Of a stretch of 64,000 nucleotides of DNA, positions 52,108 through 59,428 are shown piece by piece. The translations under genes were made by a program, and so were the position numbers. The notes beneath the pieces are model-generated. The model saw only the letters and a program-made list of their open reading frames with translations, made no database searches and was not told where the DNA came from. Every line of letters starts with the position of its first letter. Position 1 is the first letter of the stretch. Origin of the DNA: a virus; the IMG/VR virus record IMGVR_UViG_3300021365_000005, positions 33,457 to 97,456 of that record, one strand, 5' to 3'.

Positions 52108-52850
52108 TCGCCGAACAAGTCCTTAAATAGGTCATTTGCTTTTTCACTAGCTACAGAAACAGTTTTCTTTTTATTGCCACGAGGAAGATTACTAGGCTTG
52201 CTAGATCTAGATGCCTTTGCAGTGTCATGCTCTATTCTAGATGCCATGTGATCTGCGTGGTGAAGAAGTATTGGCAAATGGTTTTGTAATTCTTTTTGAG
52301 GATTGTATGTCTTAAAATAAGCCTCATTAGCTTGGTCATATAATCCATCATGGCATCTAATAGCTATTGCTTCATTAACCGTAAAAGGAATTCCAAAGTC
52401 TTGTAATAAAAATAAGCTTCTATCTGGTACAGTCATATGTCTTAACTTTGGATGATAGTCATATATTTTACCTTGGTTTTTTCTATGCCACTCCGAAGGG
52501 TTAGGAATGTAGTATGGAAATTCGCGATCGCCAATTTTACCAAGGTCGTGATTCAATGCAGAAAACATAAGTTCCTCTTCAGTAAAGTCAGAAGATATTG
52601 CTCCCATTAAGTTCCACGACTTGTGGAGTTCTTTAGCACATTTAATAACTCGAAGGACATGATCTACATAACCACCCTCAAAACAATTATGATAATGTTC
52701 TAATCCTGATGCAGGTGCTATAACCATTCTTTCTTCAAAAAAGGAATACATAGCAAGCAGGTTATCTTTTCGAGTTCCACTAAATTCAGTGGAAATTATT
52801 TCCTGAAGCTCTGCCCAATTGTCTAAAAGTTGTTTGTCTGTTAATTTCAT
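52104..52850 (-). CDS. HD-domain phosphohydrolase
   Basis: A 248-residue protein. The metal-binding HD signature is present: GGYVDHVLRV (first His), NHDLGKIG (His-Asp), HDG in CHDGLYD and ILLHHADHMA (late Asp). HD proteins hydrolyse phosphate esters of nucleotides or nucleic acids. The C-terminal tail is basic and ends NDLFKDLFGE, a short acidic-aromatic peptide that might bind a partner. Substrate unknown. It lies between the ClpP-like and sigma genes. Confidence 0.85.
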   Translation of the reverse strand: MKLTDKQLLDNWAELQEIISTEFSGTRKDNLLAMYSFFEERMVIAPASGLEHYHNCFEGGYVDHVLRVIKCAKELHKSWNLMGAISSDFTEEELMFSALNHDLGKIGDREFPYYIPNPSEWHRKNQGKIYDYHPKLRHMTVPDRSLFLLQDFGIPFTVNEAIAIRCHDGLYDQANEAYFKTYNPQKELQNHLPILLHHADHMASRIEHDTAKASRSSKPSNLPRGNKKKTVSVASEKANDLFKDLFGE

Positions 52851-52851
52851 A

Positions 52852-53472
52852 TTAGCCTATTTCGTCGATGATCCCAACTGCCATGGCTTCTTGAGCCGTG
52901 AAGTATTTGTCATGGGAAGTTTCTTGAGTCCACCACTTAGCGGGCTTTTTTGTATACTCTTCTAAGATCTCACCGATCATTATATCAATCTTAGTATAGT
53001 GTTCTGCAGTAGATTTTAAATCTCCAATTTTACCTGATGTAGTTCCCATACCTTGGTGCAACATTATTGAGGATCTTTTAGAAGCATATCGGGTTCCGGT
53101 ACCTGCAGCTAGTATAAGTGCTCCTGCTGACATTGCTTTCCCTCTGCAGATAGTATTAACAGGAACGTCTAGATTTTCCATATAGTCTATAATACCTAAG
53201 GCAGAAAACGCACAGCCGCCGAATGAATCTATAACTAAATTTATTGGAAGAGTTGCTTCAGACTCGTCTCTATTATTCATAACCATTCGACACTTAACGA
53301 TAATATCCGCTAGACTAAATTCGTCAATAGGACCTGTAAGGTAGACCAGAGAATCTTTAATTGATAATCCATTTTCCAATTCACTTAGATCTGGAGGAGT
53401 TTTCTCAATTGTTATTTCAATAGGAGTCTCGTCTTTTTTTAAGACTTTTTCTTTATATAAATCTTCTGACAT
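52852..53472 (-). CDS. ClpP-like serine protease
   Basis: A ClpP-family protease of about 206 residues. With ATG 53472 as start, the catalytic Ser is Ser115 in GKAMSAGA and the His is His139 in IMLHQG, with IDSFGG as the ClpP oxyanion-region motif. An in-frame TTG nine bases upstream would add MIN. The N-terminal 35 residues differ from cellular ClpP. Phage ClpP homologues may work with host ClpX/ClpA or act in maturation; no ATPase partner is seen here. Pairing with a tmRNA in the same genome is noted because host ClpXP removes tagged proteins. Confidence 0.87.
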   Translation of the reverse strand: MSEDLYKEKVLKKDETPIEITIEKTPPDLSELENGLSIKDSLVYLTGPIDEFSLADIIVKCRMVMNNRDESEATLPINLVIDSFGGCAFSALGIIDYMENLDVPVNTICRGKAMSAGALILAAGTGTRYASKRSSIMLHQGMGTTSGKIGDLKSTAEHYTKIDIMIGEILEEYTKKPAKWWTQETSHDKYFTAQEAMAVGIIDEIG

Positions 53473-53473
53473 G

Positions 53474-53686
53474 TTAATCAAGTAATAATTTTAGTTGTTT
53501 AGGATCTCCAGATTCTTCTGGCATTCCAAAGGTCTTTTTTATTGAATTGCTATCATACCCCAATGCATGAGCCATTCGAATACAATTTAATTTAAAAGCC
53601 TCAAGGGATAAATCATGTTGAACTTCAAATACGATTCTTTGGGCCTCTATTGATTCCACAGAACGTTCATAAATTAATTTATCCAT
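53474..53686 (-). CDS. Small hypothetical protein (70 aa)
   Basis: A 70-residue helical protein (MDKLIYERSVESIEAQRIVFEVQHDLSLEAF), ending two bases before the ClpP-like start, so it may be co-translated. No family recognised. The upstream gap (53687-53758) contains CTAAATATAC, a weak relative of the late-type motif. Confidence 0.62.
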   Translation of the reverse strand: MDKLIYERSVESIEAQRIVFEVQHDLSLEAFKLNCIRMAHALGYDSNSIKKTFGMPEESGDPKQLKLLLD

Positions 53687-53758
53687 CTCACATACTCCGA
53701 TTTTTTATTGTTATCTAAATATACGAAATAAATGTTGAATAAAAAAATAAATAGAAGG

Positions 53759-54370
53759 TTAGTTTGCCATAAAGTCTTCAAAAACAAATTTCTTTGGAAA
53801 CTTACCCAATGCAATGCGTTGAAGTTTTTTTATTTCTTGCATTATAGGTTTTTGGTCTTTTTTAAACCTTGTTTTTGCTAGTTTTTTCTTTAGCTTGTGA
53901 AGTTGAACTGAAGCATGGCTTCTAGCTCGCTCCTTGTCTTTTTTGCGAATCCTTTTTTTAGGTTCGACCTTAGTTGGCTCTAGAGTCCCTTTTAAATCTG
54001 GTTGCTCTACACCTCGGAAGAATACACTACCATCTTTATCTACAAACTCAACCATAAAGTGCCATCCCTGAGGTCTTCCGGAAGATGTTCTTTGCGAAGA
54101 TATATCAGGAGGACCTACCTGTTCTTGTACACATGCGGAACATACTATGCTTGCAGCTGAAAGTCCTGCTACACAGTCTTGTCCACATTCTTTGCAAGCC
54201 ATGTATCTATATGTAAGTGCAGGGTTTTGATTCCACTTAGTTCCTAATGCATATCTTATTGGATATTCACATAAGGCATCAAAAGCTTTTTGGTCTTTTG
54301 GAGGAGCCTCTTTTTTGCGACTTCTAGATCCTTTAATCTTTGGGATTTTATTTGATTTCTTTTTCGCCAT
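53759..54370 (-). CDS. Zinc-ribbon basic protein
   Basis: A 203-residue protein. A basic N-terminus (KKKSNKIPKIKGSRSRKKEAPP) is followed by a zinc ribbon (CKECGQDC and VCSACVQ, residues about 59-85) and a C-terminal Lys/Arg helix (HKLKKKLAKTRFKKDQKP). The zinc ribbon and charge suggest nucleic-acid binding, but no specific role is known. It overlaps the membrane protein gene 54348-55319 by 23 bases. Confidence 0.72.
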   Translation of the reverse strand: MAKKKSNKIPKIKGSRSRKKEAPPKDQKAFDALCEYPIRYALGTKWNQNPALTYRYMACKECGQDCVAGLSAASIVCSACVQEQVGPPDISSQRTSSGRPQGWHFMVEFVDKDGSVFFRGVEQPDLKGTLEPTKVEPKKRIRKKDKERARSHASVQLHKLKKKLAKTRFKKDQKPIMQEIKKLQRIALGKFPKKFVFEDFMAN

Positions 54371-55319
54371 ATAAGTTTTTCTTTATTTCTTTAATTTTTT
54401 TCTGTTTATCAGCCATACTAATGTTTCCTCCTTTTGCTATAAGATCTAGAGTTAGTTCTATTACTTTATTTTGTCTACTATCTATTTTGTTTACAACAGG
54501 CTTTTTTACTACAGGATCTTTTACGACTTTAGGAGCTTTTAAAATTTTAGTCTTTTCAAGTATTGGGGTTTTACCGAAAGCTATATTAGCAACTACAACT
54601 AAAGCTATAGCTAAAGGATCAAATACGAATATAATTAATAGCATAAACCAATTAATAATTGAATCCATAGGTTTATTAATAAGAGTTGATACGTATTTTA
54701 ATGGGCCAAGTTCTCGAGTTGTCTCGTCATTAATTTTCAGATCTAAAATTTGAATGTCAATAGCTGATATCGAATCTGATGCTACTGCATATGCCACCCT
54801 AGCTTCTTCCAATTGACTTTGTAAAGCTTTTCGCTGTCTAGATGACGTGGTAGTTACCAAAAGCCCTGACTCTCTATCTACATATTGTATTGCTGTAGGA
54901 TTAGCCAAAGCCTCTGACCAAGTTATGATGTTCGTATTTAGAACTTCGGAGTCTCTAACGAACCTGTTTTGCTTTGATTCCAAAATGGCAATTTCATTTG
55001 AAGTAATGGCTTCTTTAGCAGACGTTTCTTGATAAGCTCCAGATAGGAATCCATATATACCAGCTGAAGTTATGGCAATTAGAACTACCATAGCAACAGA
55101 AAGGTATGTTCTTAAAAATACATTAACCCTGTCCCAGTATTGATATAAAGCTGATGCAGTTACTAACTTGGCAAACTCTAATGAAGAGGCCATTATAATA
55201 ACTGCGGTAGATGCTCCTGCAAATAGATTACTTAATCCATATACCGAATAGAATGCAGCGGATGCCGAAACAAATAGTGCCGACATTGCTACAACATAAG
55301 GAAACAAATTAAATTTCAT
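54348..55319 (-). CDS. Multi-span membrane protein with coiled periplasmic or cytoplasmic region
   Basis: A 323-residue protein with four predicted transmembrane segments (about 8-28, 32-52, 75-95 and 215-245). Between the third and fourth lies a 110-residue charged helical region, and the C-terminal tail is Lys/Pro-rich (KAPKVVKDPVVKKPVVNK). Related proteins of this layout are found in T4-like marine phages and are unassigned. The start codon directly abuts TTATTTATA, so the nearest late-type motif is too close to serve it. Confidence 0.72.
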   Translation of the reverse strand: MKFNLFPYVVAMSALFVSASAAFYSVYGLSNLFAGASTAVIIMASSLEFAKLVTASALYQYWDRVNVFLRTYLSVAMVVLIAITSAGIYGFLSGAYQETSAKEAITSNEIAILESKQNRFVRDSEVLNTNIITWSEALANPTAIQYVDRESGLLVTTTSSRQRKALQSQLEEARVAYAVASDSISAIDIQILDLKINDETTRELGPLKYVSTLINKPMDSIINWFMLLIIFVFDPLAIALVVVANIAFGKTPILEKTKILKAPKVVKDPVVKKPVVNKIDSRQNKVIELTLDLIAKGGNISMADKQKKIKEIKKNLYGEKEIK

Positions 55320-55337
55320 ATAAATAAGTATATTAAT

Positions 55338-56006
55338 TTAGGCTTTAGAGTTTAACTTGAAAATGTATGTATGAAAAACAGTTTCGCCTATAGTCTTAAC
55401 CCTGTGTTCACATGGAAGTTTACCTTTATTAACAAAGACCTTTTTTATTATATCTAATGCTTTAAGGTCGTGAGAGGTTATGGCTAATGACCCGCTAATA
55501 ATTGAAACGGTTAACGAGTCCAGCTTATATATACTGGCGGGTAGTTGTTCAGGACCTTTATTACTGGTTGGTATTAATGGAAGCGCTGACGTTAATCTAT
55601 CAATATAGAAATCTAACTCTAAAGGGGCTAAAGTTGAAAACCAATTTTCAAAGATCCGCTTATCATTTCCGAAAATAACTGATTTGTCTTCTGGTTGTAA
55701 AAGATCCCAAGCTTCTCCTGGGTCATATTCAGTATTTCTCTGAGACCACTCTATATACCCATCCATTTCCTCTTTAGTCATAGTAGCAGCAGTAGATATC
55801 CAGTCAACAACAACGTCATCATTTTGGCTATTAGTATTTGTCTGAGATAACTCATATACCAACTCATTAAGGAGAGAATTATAAAATGACTTACCTGATT
55901 TCTCTACAAAGATCTGCTTAAAGTCTTCTTGGCAAAACTTCCACATGGCTTTATTGTCTTGTACGTCTTTAAATTTCCAAATCATTGCTTCGTCAAAATC
56001 ATTCAT
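55338..56006 (-). CDS. Hypothetical protein immediately downstream of the tmRNA
   Basis: A 222-residue acidic protein (MNDFDEAMIWKFKDVQDNKAMWKFC). No motif is recognised; helical and beta regions alternate, and LPCEHRVKTIGETVFHTYIFKL forms a terminal beta hairpin. It has a good ribosome site (TTTGGAGAATTATAATG). The 5' side is occupied by the tmRNA gene, so the mRNA may derive from the same transcript. Confidence 0.65.
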   Translation of the reverse strand: MNDFDEAMIWKFKDVQDNKAMWKFCQEDFKQIFVEKSGKSFYNSLLNELVYELSQTNTNSQNDDVVVDWISTAATMTKEEMDGYIEWSQRNTEYDPGEAWDLLQPEDKSVIFGNDKRIFENWFSTLAPLELDFYIDRLTSALPLIPTSNKGPEQLPASIYKLDSLTVSIISGSLAITSHDLKALDIIKKVFVNKGKLPCEHRVKTIGETVFHTYIFKLNSKA

Positions 56007-56024
56007 TATAATTCTCCAAATATG

Positions 56025-56330
56025 TTCCGCCTTCCTCCGGGCTTTAATGATACGACTAGAATAGATCTAATCTTGCCCTGTTAATACCAGCAGCTCCGGG
56101 TACCTTATTAGGCAGCCATTGCTAGTTCAACTTGTTCGCCAGTTAATTGCGTTGTGATCTTCTGAATGCTCTTATCATATGGTCAAATCCAAAATCACCC
56201 CCATATTATATCTATTTGAATATAATTCATTAGATATTGATCATATTATATCTAATTGAATATAATTCTTTGTGGAGGTGGGGGGAGTCGAACCCCCGTC
56301 CCGATATGTAGCTGACACTCATACTTCGAT
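56025..56330 (-). ncRNA. ssrA: Permuted two-piece tmRNA (ssrA)
   Basis: In transcription order: first the acceptor piece, ending GGACGGGGG, loop TTCGACT, CCCCC, then CACCTCC and discriminator A at 56273; then a 70-base intervening segment; then the coding piece starting GGGGGTG at 56202 followed by ATTTTGGATTTGAC. GGGGGTG pairs with CACCTCC in all seven positions with a G-U at the third pair, the alanine identity element. The tag frame begins GGC at 56140 (preceded by TTAACT): Gly-Glu-Gln-Val-Glu-Leu-Ala-Met-Ala-Ala, then two TAA stops at 56105-56110. CCATATG in the coding piece pairs with CATATCGG in the acceptor piece (one bulge), and CATTC with GAGTG, matching helix P2. CCA is not encoded. 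The outer ends are estimates. Confidence 0.86.
56202..56268 (-). repeat. Direct repeat in the tmRNA intervening segment
   Basis: Two copies of a 27-base AT-rich unit (56202-56228 and 56242-56268) differ at one position. Between and within them TTAGATAT and ATATCTAA form an eight-pair hairpin. The segment lies between the acceptor and coding pieces of the tmRNA and would be removed on processing. Confidence 0.75.
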
Positions 56331-56334
56331 CATC

Positions 56335-56344
56335 TATAAATATA
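56335..56344 (-). promoter_or_regulatory. TATATTTATA promoter-like motif for the tmRNA
   Basis: The coding strand reads CTTATATTTATAGATGATCG, directly before the acceptor piece. As there is no protein start here, a translation-related role of the motif is excluded at this site, which supports a promoter role in the minus orientation. Confidence 0.55.
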
Positions 56345-56348
56345 AGGT

Positions 56349-56702
56349 CTAGCTCATTAATGCTGAGAGTTTCTTATGTTTATTATATAGTTTATTCACG
56401 ATCTTGAGATCGGTGTTATCCTTCAGCTTTGTAGATCGATATTTCATTAGAATATCAAATACTTGTTTAGCATCAGATTTAATATCAGCAGAGTCAAAGT
56501 TTCTTAAGCCAGTCGACCTTTTAATATTATCATGGATCAGAGCTAGTACTATATCTAATTTTTTAATAGTAGAATCTGAATCATTCTCATCCTCTAGAGA
56601 ATTCATAAAGGTGTTTAGGGTTCCAGTTAAATTTGAGTTACCCCTTTTCCTCCACTCCTTTTTTTCTAGAGGCTTTTGTTTTTGCTTTTTTGGCATTAAC
56701 AT
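56349..56702 (-). CDS. Small basic hypothetical protein
   Basis: A 117-residue protein with two nearby ATGs at 56702 and 56696; AGGAT lies before both. A Lys/Arg-rich N-terminus (MPKKQKQKPLEKKEWRKRG) precedes a helical region (TIKKLDIVLALIHDNIKR). It overlaps the end of the membrane protein gene 56638-56856 by 65 bases in another frame, which is unusual; this long overlap weakens confidence. It ends just before the tmRNA promoter motif. Confidence 0.55.
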   Translation of the reverse strand: MLMPKKQKQKPLEKKEWRKRGNSNLTGTLNTFMNSLEDENDSDSTIKKLDIVLALIHDNIKRSTGLRNFDSADIKSDAKQVFDILMKYRSTKLKDNTDLKIVNKLYNKHKKLSALMS

Positions 56703-56856
56703 TATCCTGGGTTTTTGTATACTCTTTGAGGATGTCGATTATGACATGTTTATCTAGCACGGTAGTTGTCATCTGAGACAACTTACTTCGAAAATAAAAA
56801 TAGCTCCAAAGTCCACCTATCGTAGCTCCGCTTATAAATACCATTATACTATTCAT
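56638..56856 (-). CDS. Small membrane protein (72 aa)
   Basis: A 72-residue protein with one N-terminal transmembrane segment (MVFISGATIGGLWSYFYF) and a Lys-rich C-terminus (KKAKTKASRKKGVEEKG). It overlaps 56849-57184 by eight bases. It may be a phage membrane-anchored factor, but no function is recognised. Confidence 0.6.
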   Translation of the reverse strand: MNSIMVFISGATIGGLWSYFYFRSKLSQMTTTVLDKHVIIDILKEYTKTQDNVNAKKAKTKASRKKGVEEKG

Positions 56857-57184
56857 AAGTTTTACTCCATTGACTTACAGGTGTTCCAGTACCAGCATCT
56901 AACATACCCATACGTCGAGCAGTGTTATATTGGTATTGGGCATCTTTAAGTGTGTCCATGATACGTGACGCTTCAGAAGCTGTAATTTCAAACTCCCGAC
57001 CTCCAATACATAACGAACCAATCAATGGTTGTTCAGCAGGAGGTGTAGGTCTTTGAGCTTTCATTCCTTTAGCCAGTTTAAAGTTTATACCATTCCATAG
57101 TTTTCCATATTTGTCAGGATTAAACTTTGGTTTGGATCGTTCCCTATTGGAACCTTGTTTGTAAGAATTATTATTCTTTACCAT
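56849..57184 (-). CDS. Hypothetical protein (111 aa)
   Basis: A 111-residue protein: a basic Asn/Lys-rich N-terminus (MVKNNNSYKQGSNRERSKPKF) followed by a small folded part (IGSLCIGGREFEITASEASRIMDTLKDAQYQYNTARRMGM). No family recognised. The 157-base gap upstream (57185-57341) is AT-rich with no further gene; it probably holds a promoter, though I cannot define it. Confidence 0.62.
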   Translation of the reverse strand: MVKNNNSYKQGSNRERSKPKFNPDKYGKLWNGINFKLAKGMKAQRPTPPAEQPLIGSLCIGGREFEITASEASRIMDTLKDAQYQYNTARRMGMLDAGTGTPVSQWSKTYE

Positions 57185-57341
57185 TTATTAAAAATTTAGA
57201 TTATTAAAACAACACCCGGTTAACATACTTGTTATTATATTAGTATATGTTAACTTATTATTAAATTTGTATATTTTATTACTTGAAAGTAAGTAGAATA
57301 ATTACATTGTAAATATAATACATAAACTCCACATAAAAAAA

Positions 57342-57611
57342 TTATTCAAGAGGTTTATTTTGAATTCCTTCAACTAATTCGTCAACTACCAACTCTGCTT
57401 GGAGATTCTGGAGTGAAGCACATCTTTCATACTCTTCTTTAGCTAAAAAATGAGCTATAAGGCCTTCGATAAGTTTGGTAATAGGAAAGTCTTGGCTGAA
57501 TGCCGTGCTACCATGTTCTACTAACATAAGGTAAGCTTGTTCAGCAGCCATATCCGCAATATATTCGGTTATTTTAGGAAATTCTGTTTCGTCAAATGTA
57601 TGATTCATCAT
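57342..57611 (-). CDS. Acidic hypothetical protein (89 aa)
   Basis: An 89-residue acidic helical protein (MNHTFDETEFPKITEYIADMAAEQAYLM). The start codons (57611 and 57608) abut a GATATTTATATATG motif with no ribosome site, so expression from that motif would be leaderless at best. No function recognised. Confidence 0.62.
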   Translation of the reverse strand: MMNHTFDETEFPKITEYIADMAAEQAYLMLVEHGSTAFSQDFPITKLIEGLIAHFLAKEEYERCASLQNLQAELVVDELVEGIQNKPLE

Positions 57612-57622
57612 ATATAAATATC

Positions 57623-58093
57623 TTATTGAACTTTAGAAATGTTTTCTTTGTTGCTAAGGTATTCTACAACTGATTTCCAATTCATTTCGGTTCCAAAGTG
57701 AATATGTTCGCCCTTAAAATCTTCTACGCCATTCCAAACGTTGTCGTCGATTAAATAATCGCCACGAACCAAACCTTTGTTGTGAGTTAAGATTAATTTC
57801 TTCCTAGCTTTTTCTCCTAGAACGTTGTCGACCCATAATCTCTTGTCGATCCAGCTTGAAGGATTCCTCCAGCTCGGAGATGAGCAGATATAAACATCGA
57901 AATGTTCGTTAAGCCAATTAAAAGCATCGAGTGCTCCAGGCATAGGTTCTAAATCCCGGTAAAAACCAGGAATTCCATGGCAGTCATAGTGTTTATCCTT
58001 TAGCCATTGAGGCATAAGTGCCGCTTTCATATCATAATCGCATAGGACTCCGTCCATGTCGACTAAAACTATTTTTTTATTTTTCATTTTCAA
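57623..58093 (-). CDS. HAD 5'(3')-deoxyribonucleotidase
   Basis: A 156-residue HAD-family phosphatase of the NT5C type. Motif I is VDMDGVLCDY (Asp12, Asp14), followed by FYRDLEPMPGA, a CSSPSW motif II strand, and LIDDNVWNGV (acidic motif). It dephosphorylates deoxynucleoside monophosphates and so can shape nucleotide pools in infection. It overlaps 58077-58568 by 17 bases, in the nucleotide/lysis cluster. Confidence 0.88.
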   Translation of the reverse strand: MKMKNKKIVLVDMDGVLCDYDMKAALMPQWLKDKHYDCHGIPGFYRDLEPMPGALDAFNWLNEHFDVYICSSPSWRNPSSWIDKRLWVDNVLGEKARKKLILTHNKGLVRGDYLIDDNVWNGVEDFKGEHIHFGTEMNWKSVVEYLSNKENISKVQ

Positions 58094-58568
58094 ATTTTCT
58101 GATTAAATCTACGTGAAATTGTCTAGGGTATTCATTCTCATCTTCTACAACCCAAAATGATTTGCCATAAAAGCCCCCTATAGTGACAGTTCGATCACAC
58201 CAAGGTTCAAGGATTTCATTAAAACAGTCAAGACGATAGACTTCGTCATAACATCTAAGTAAAACCTTCATACCTTTTGCTAATTTTACCTTACGATTAG
58301 CTAATATTTCGGAAAATATTTCGTTTGGTATAAAACTTTTGTCTAGCTTTGGGCATTTTAGACTTGAAGTTGGATTCCAATGTGAAGCAAGAGCAACTCT
58401 TACCACCATAGATTGTTTTACAACGCCAATTATTTCTAAAACCTTGCGTCTTGTTGCCTGTTCGGACCTGCCGATTTGCAAAGCTACTTTTTTTATTACT
58501 TCACCATCAATATCTTCGTTGACATGAGGAAGTATTTTGAGAATTTCTTCGTTTTTCCAGTAATTCAT
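58077..58568 (-). CDS. Hypothetical protein, possible N-terminal HTH
   Basis: A 163-residue protein. Residues about 20-55 (DGEVIKKVALQIGRSEQATRRKVLEIIG) resemble a helix-turn-helix of the Myb/SANT or sigma region 4 type, often DNA-binding. The C-terminal part looks like a small beta barrel (KLAKGMKVLLRCYDEVYRLD, then VTIGGFYGKSFWVVEDE). No named family. It overlaps the neighbouring genes. Confidence 0.6.
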   Translation of the reverse strand: MNYWKNEEILKILPHVNEDIDGEVIKKVALQIGRSEQATRRKVLEIIGVVKQSMVVRVALASHWNPTSSLKCPKLDKSFIPNEIFSEILANRKVKLAKGMKVLLRCYDEVYRLDCFNEILEPWCDRTVTIGGFYGKSFWVVEDENEYPRQFHVDLIRKFENEK

Positions 58569-59032
58569 TATCTGTCTAATTGCTTATTAACCTTATCCCA
58601 ATATTTTTGGGTGGCTTTTTTTGTTAGTCCTCTTGGACCTCCGTTCCAACACCTAGCTTTTGCTTCCGGAGAAGTTAGTTTATAGTGTTCACAGTAGATA
58701 TTGAAAATTTCAATGGACTTAATTCTGTTCCATCTATCTTTCATTTTGTATTTGGTGGTGTCGCCTCTGTGTTTAAGGATTCTATTGACATCCCTTATCA
58801 TTGTTCTCCTGATCTGCAAACAACCAACGGCATCTTCTGATGAACAATAGGCTGAATCATTGCCAGAACTTTCAACGTGTATAAGCGCATATACTAGACT
58901 ATCATTTTCGATATGGACTAATGTATGGGGCTTAGCTTTAAGTGGCTGTATTGGACTCTGCAATGGCTTAATTACAACCCCTGCAGAGCTTATTAAAAGC
59001 ATAGCAAATCCTAATAGGATAAATCGCTTCAT
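58568..59032 (-). CDS. Exported lysozyme/transglycosylase-like endolysin
   Basis: A 154-residue protein with a signal peptide or signal anchor (residues 1-20, MKRFILLGFAMLLISSAGVV) and a lysozyme-like domain. The catalytic Glu is probably in ALIHVESSG (about residue 54), followed by VGCLQIRRTMIRDVNRIL, DRWNRIKSIEIFNIYCEHY and ARCWNGGP. This combination is typical of SLT-like lytic enzymes from phages of Bacteroidota, which cut peptidoglycan. It would reach the periplasm by its own signal. One-base overlap with 58077-58568. Confidence 0.85.
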   Translation of the reverse strand: MKRFILLGFAMLLISSAGVVIKPLQSPIQPLKAKPHTLVHIENDSLVYALIHVESSGNDSAYCSSEDAVGCLQIRRTMIRDVNRILKHRGDTTKYKMKDRWNRIKSIEIFNIYCEHYKLTSPEAKARCWNGGPRGLTKKATQKYWDKVNKQLDR

Positions 59033-59328
59033 AGATTAACTGAAACGATAGCTGCTTCTAATAGAGAATCTAGTTCGGCTTCCAGTTTAGAAGCGAGTTT
59101 GTCCCTGAAAGGCTTATTACTTTCGTTAGTGACTAAGACAGATTCTGGACGAGAGGGTCTGAACCAAATACTAAGTTTAGTTTCAGGATTACTGAAGACA
59201 ATTTCCGAACCTTCGTCGTCGGTATCATATCCGAGTTCCTCCATGTGTTCGATAAGGAAGTATTTAATTACTCCTAATTTATGTTTCTTAGTAGATTTAG
59301 AAGATTTTGTTATTACAGGTAAGTCCAT
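59029..59328 (-). CDS. Small hypothetical protein (99 aa)
   Basis: A 99-residue protein, MDLPVITKSSKSTKKHKLG, then an acidic middle (ELGYDTDDEGSEIVFSNPETKLSIWFRPSRP) and a helical end. It is the first gene behind early-type promoter A and overlaps the lysozyme gene start by four bases, so promoter A may express the nucleotide/lysis cluster. Function unknown. Confidence 0.65.
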   Translation of the reverse strand: MDLPVITKSSKSTKKHKLGVIKYFLIEHMEELGYDTDDEGSEIVFSNPETKLSIWFRPSRPESVLVTNESNKPFRDKLASKLEAELDSLLEAAIVSVNL

Positions 59329-59360
59329 TTTTTAGTGGGTTTTAATGTTTAATAGTTAAT

Positions 59361-59428
59361 TGATGTACATAGCTAATATACAGCTTTATCTGTAGAAGCT
59401 ACGAGGATAATCGTTAAAGTTCGTTAAG
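59361..59428 (-). promoter_or_regulatory. Early-type promoter A
   Basis: The coding strand has two TTAACG-type blocks (TAACGAACTTTAACGA), then CGTAG, then GTATATTAGCTATGTACA near the gene start. The same order and spacing occur in promoters B, C and D. It overlaps the end of the small gene 59414-59521 and stands before 59029-59328. Confidence 0.6.

Noticed and set aside
56202-56268. CRISPR-like repeats
   Set aside because: Only two units, no regular unique spacers, no cas genes, and a location inside the tmRNA spacer.
56271-56300. Isolated tRNA gene
   Set aside because: The T-arm and acceptor strand lack a nearby tRNA 5' half, D-arm and anticodon; the matching 5' strand lies downstream at 56202 and carries tmRNA-specific sequence, so a permuted tmRNA explains it better.
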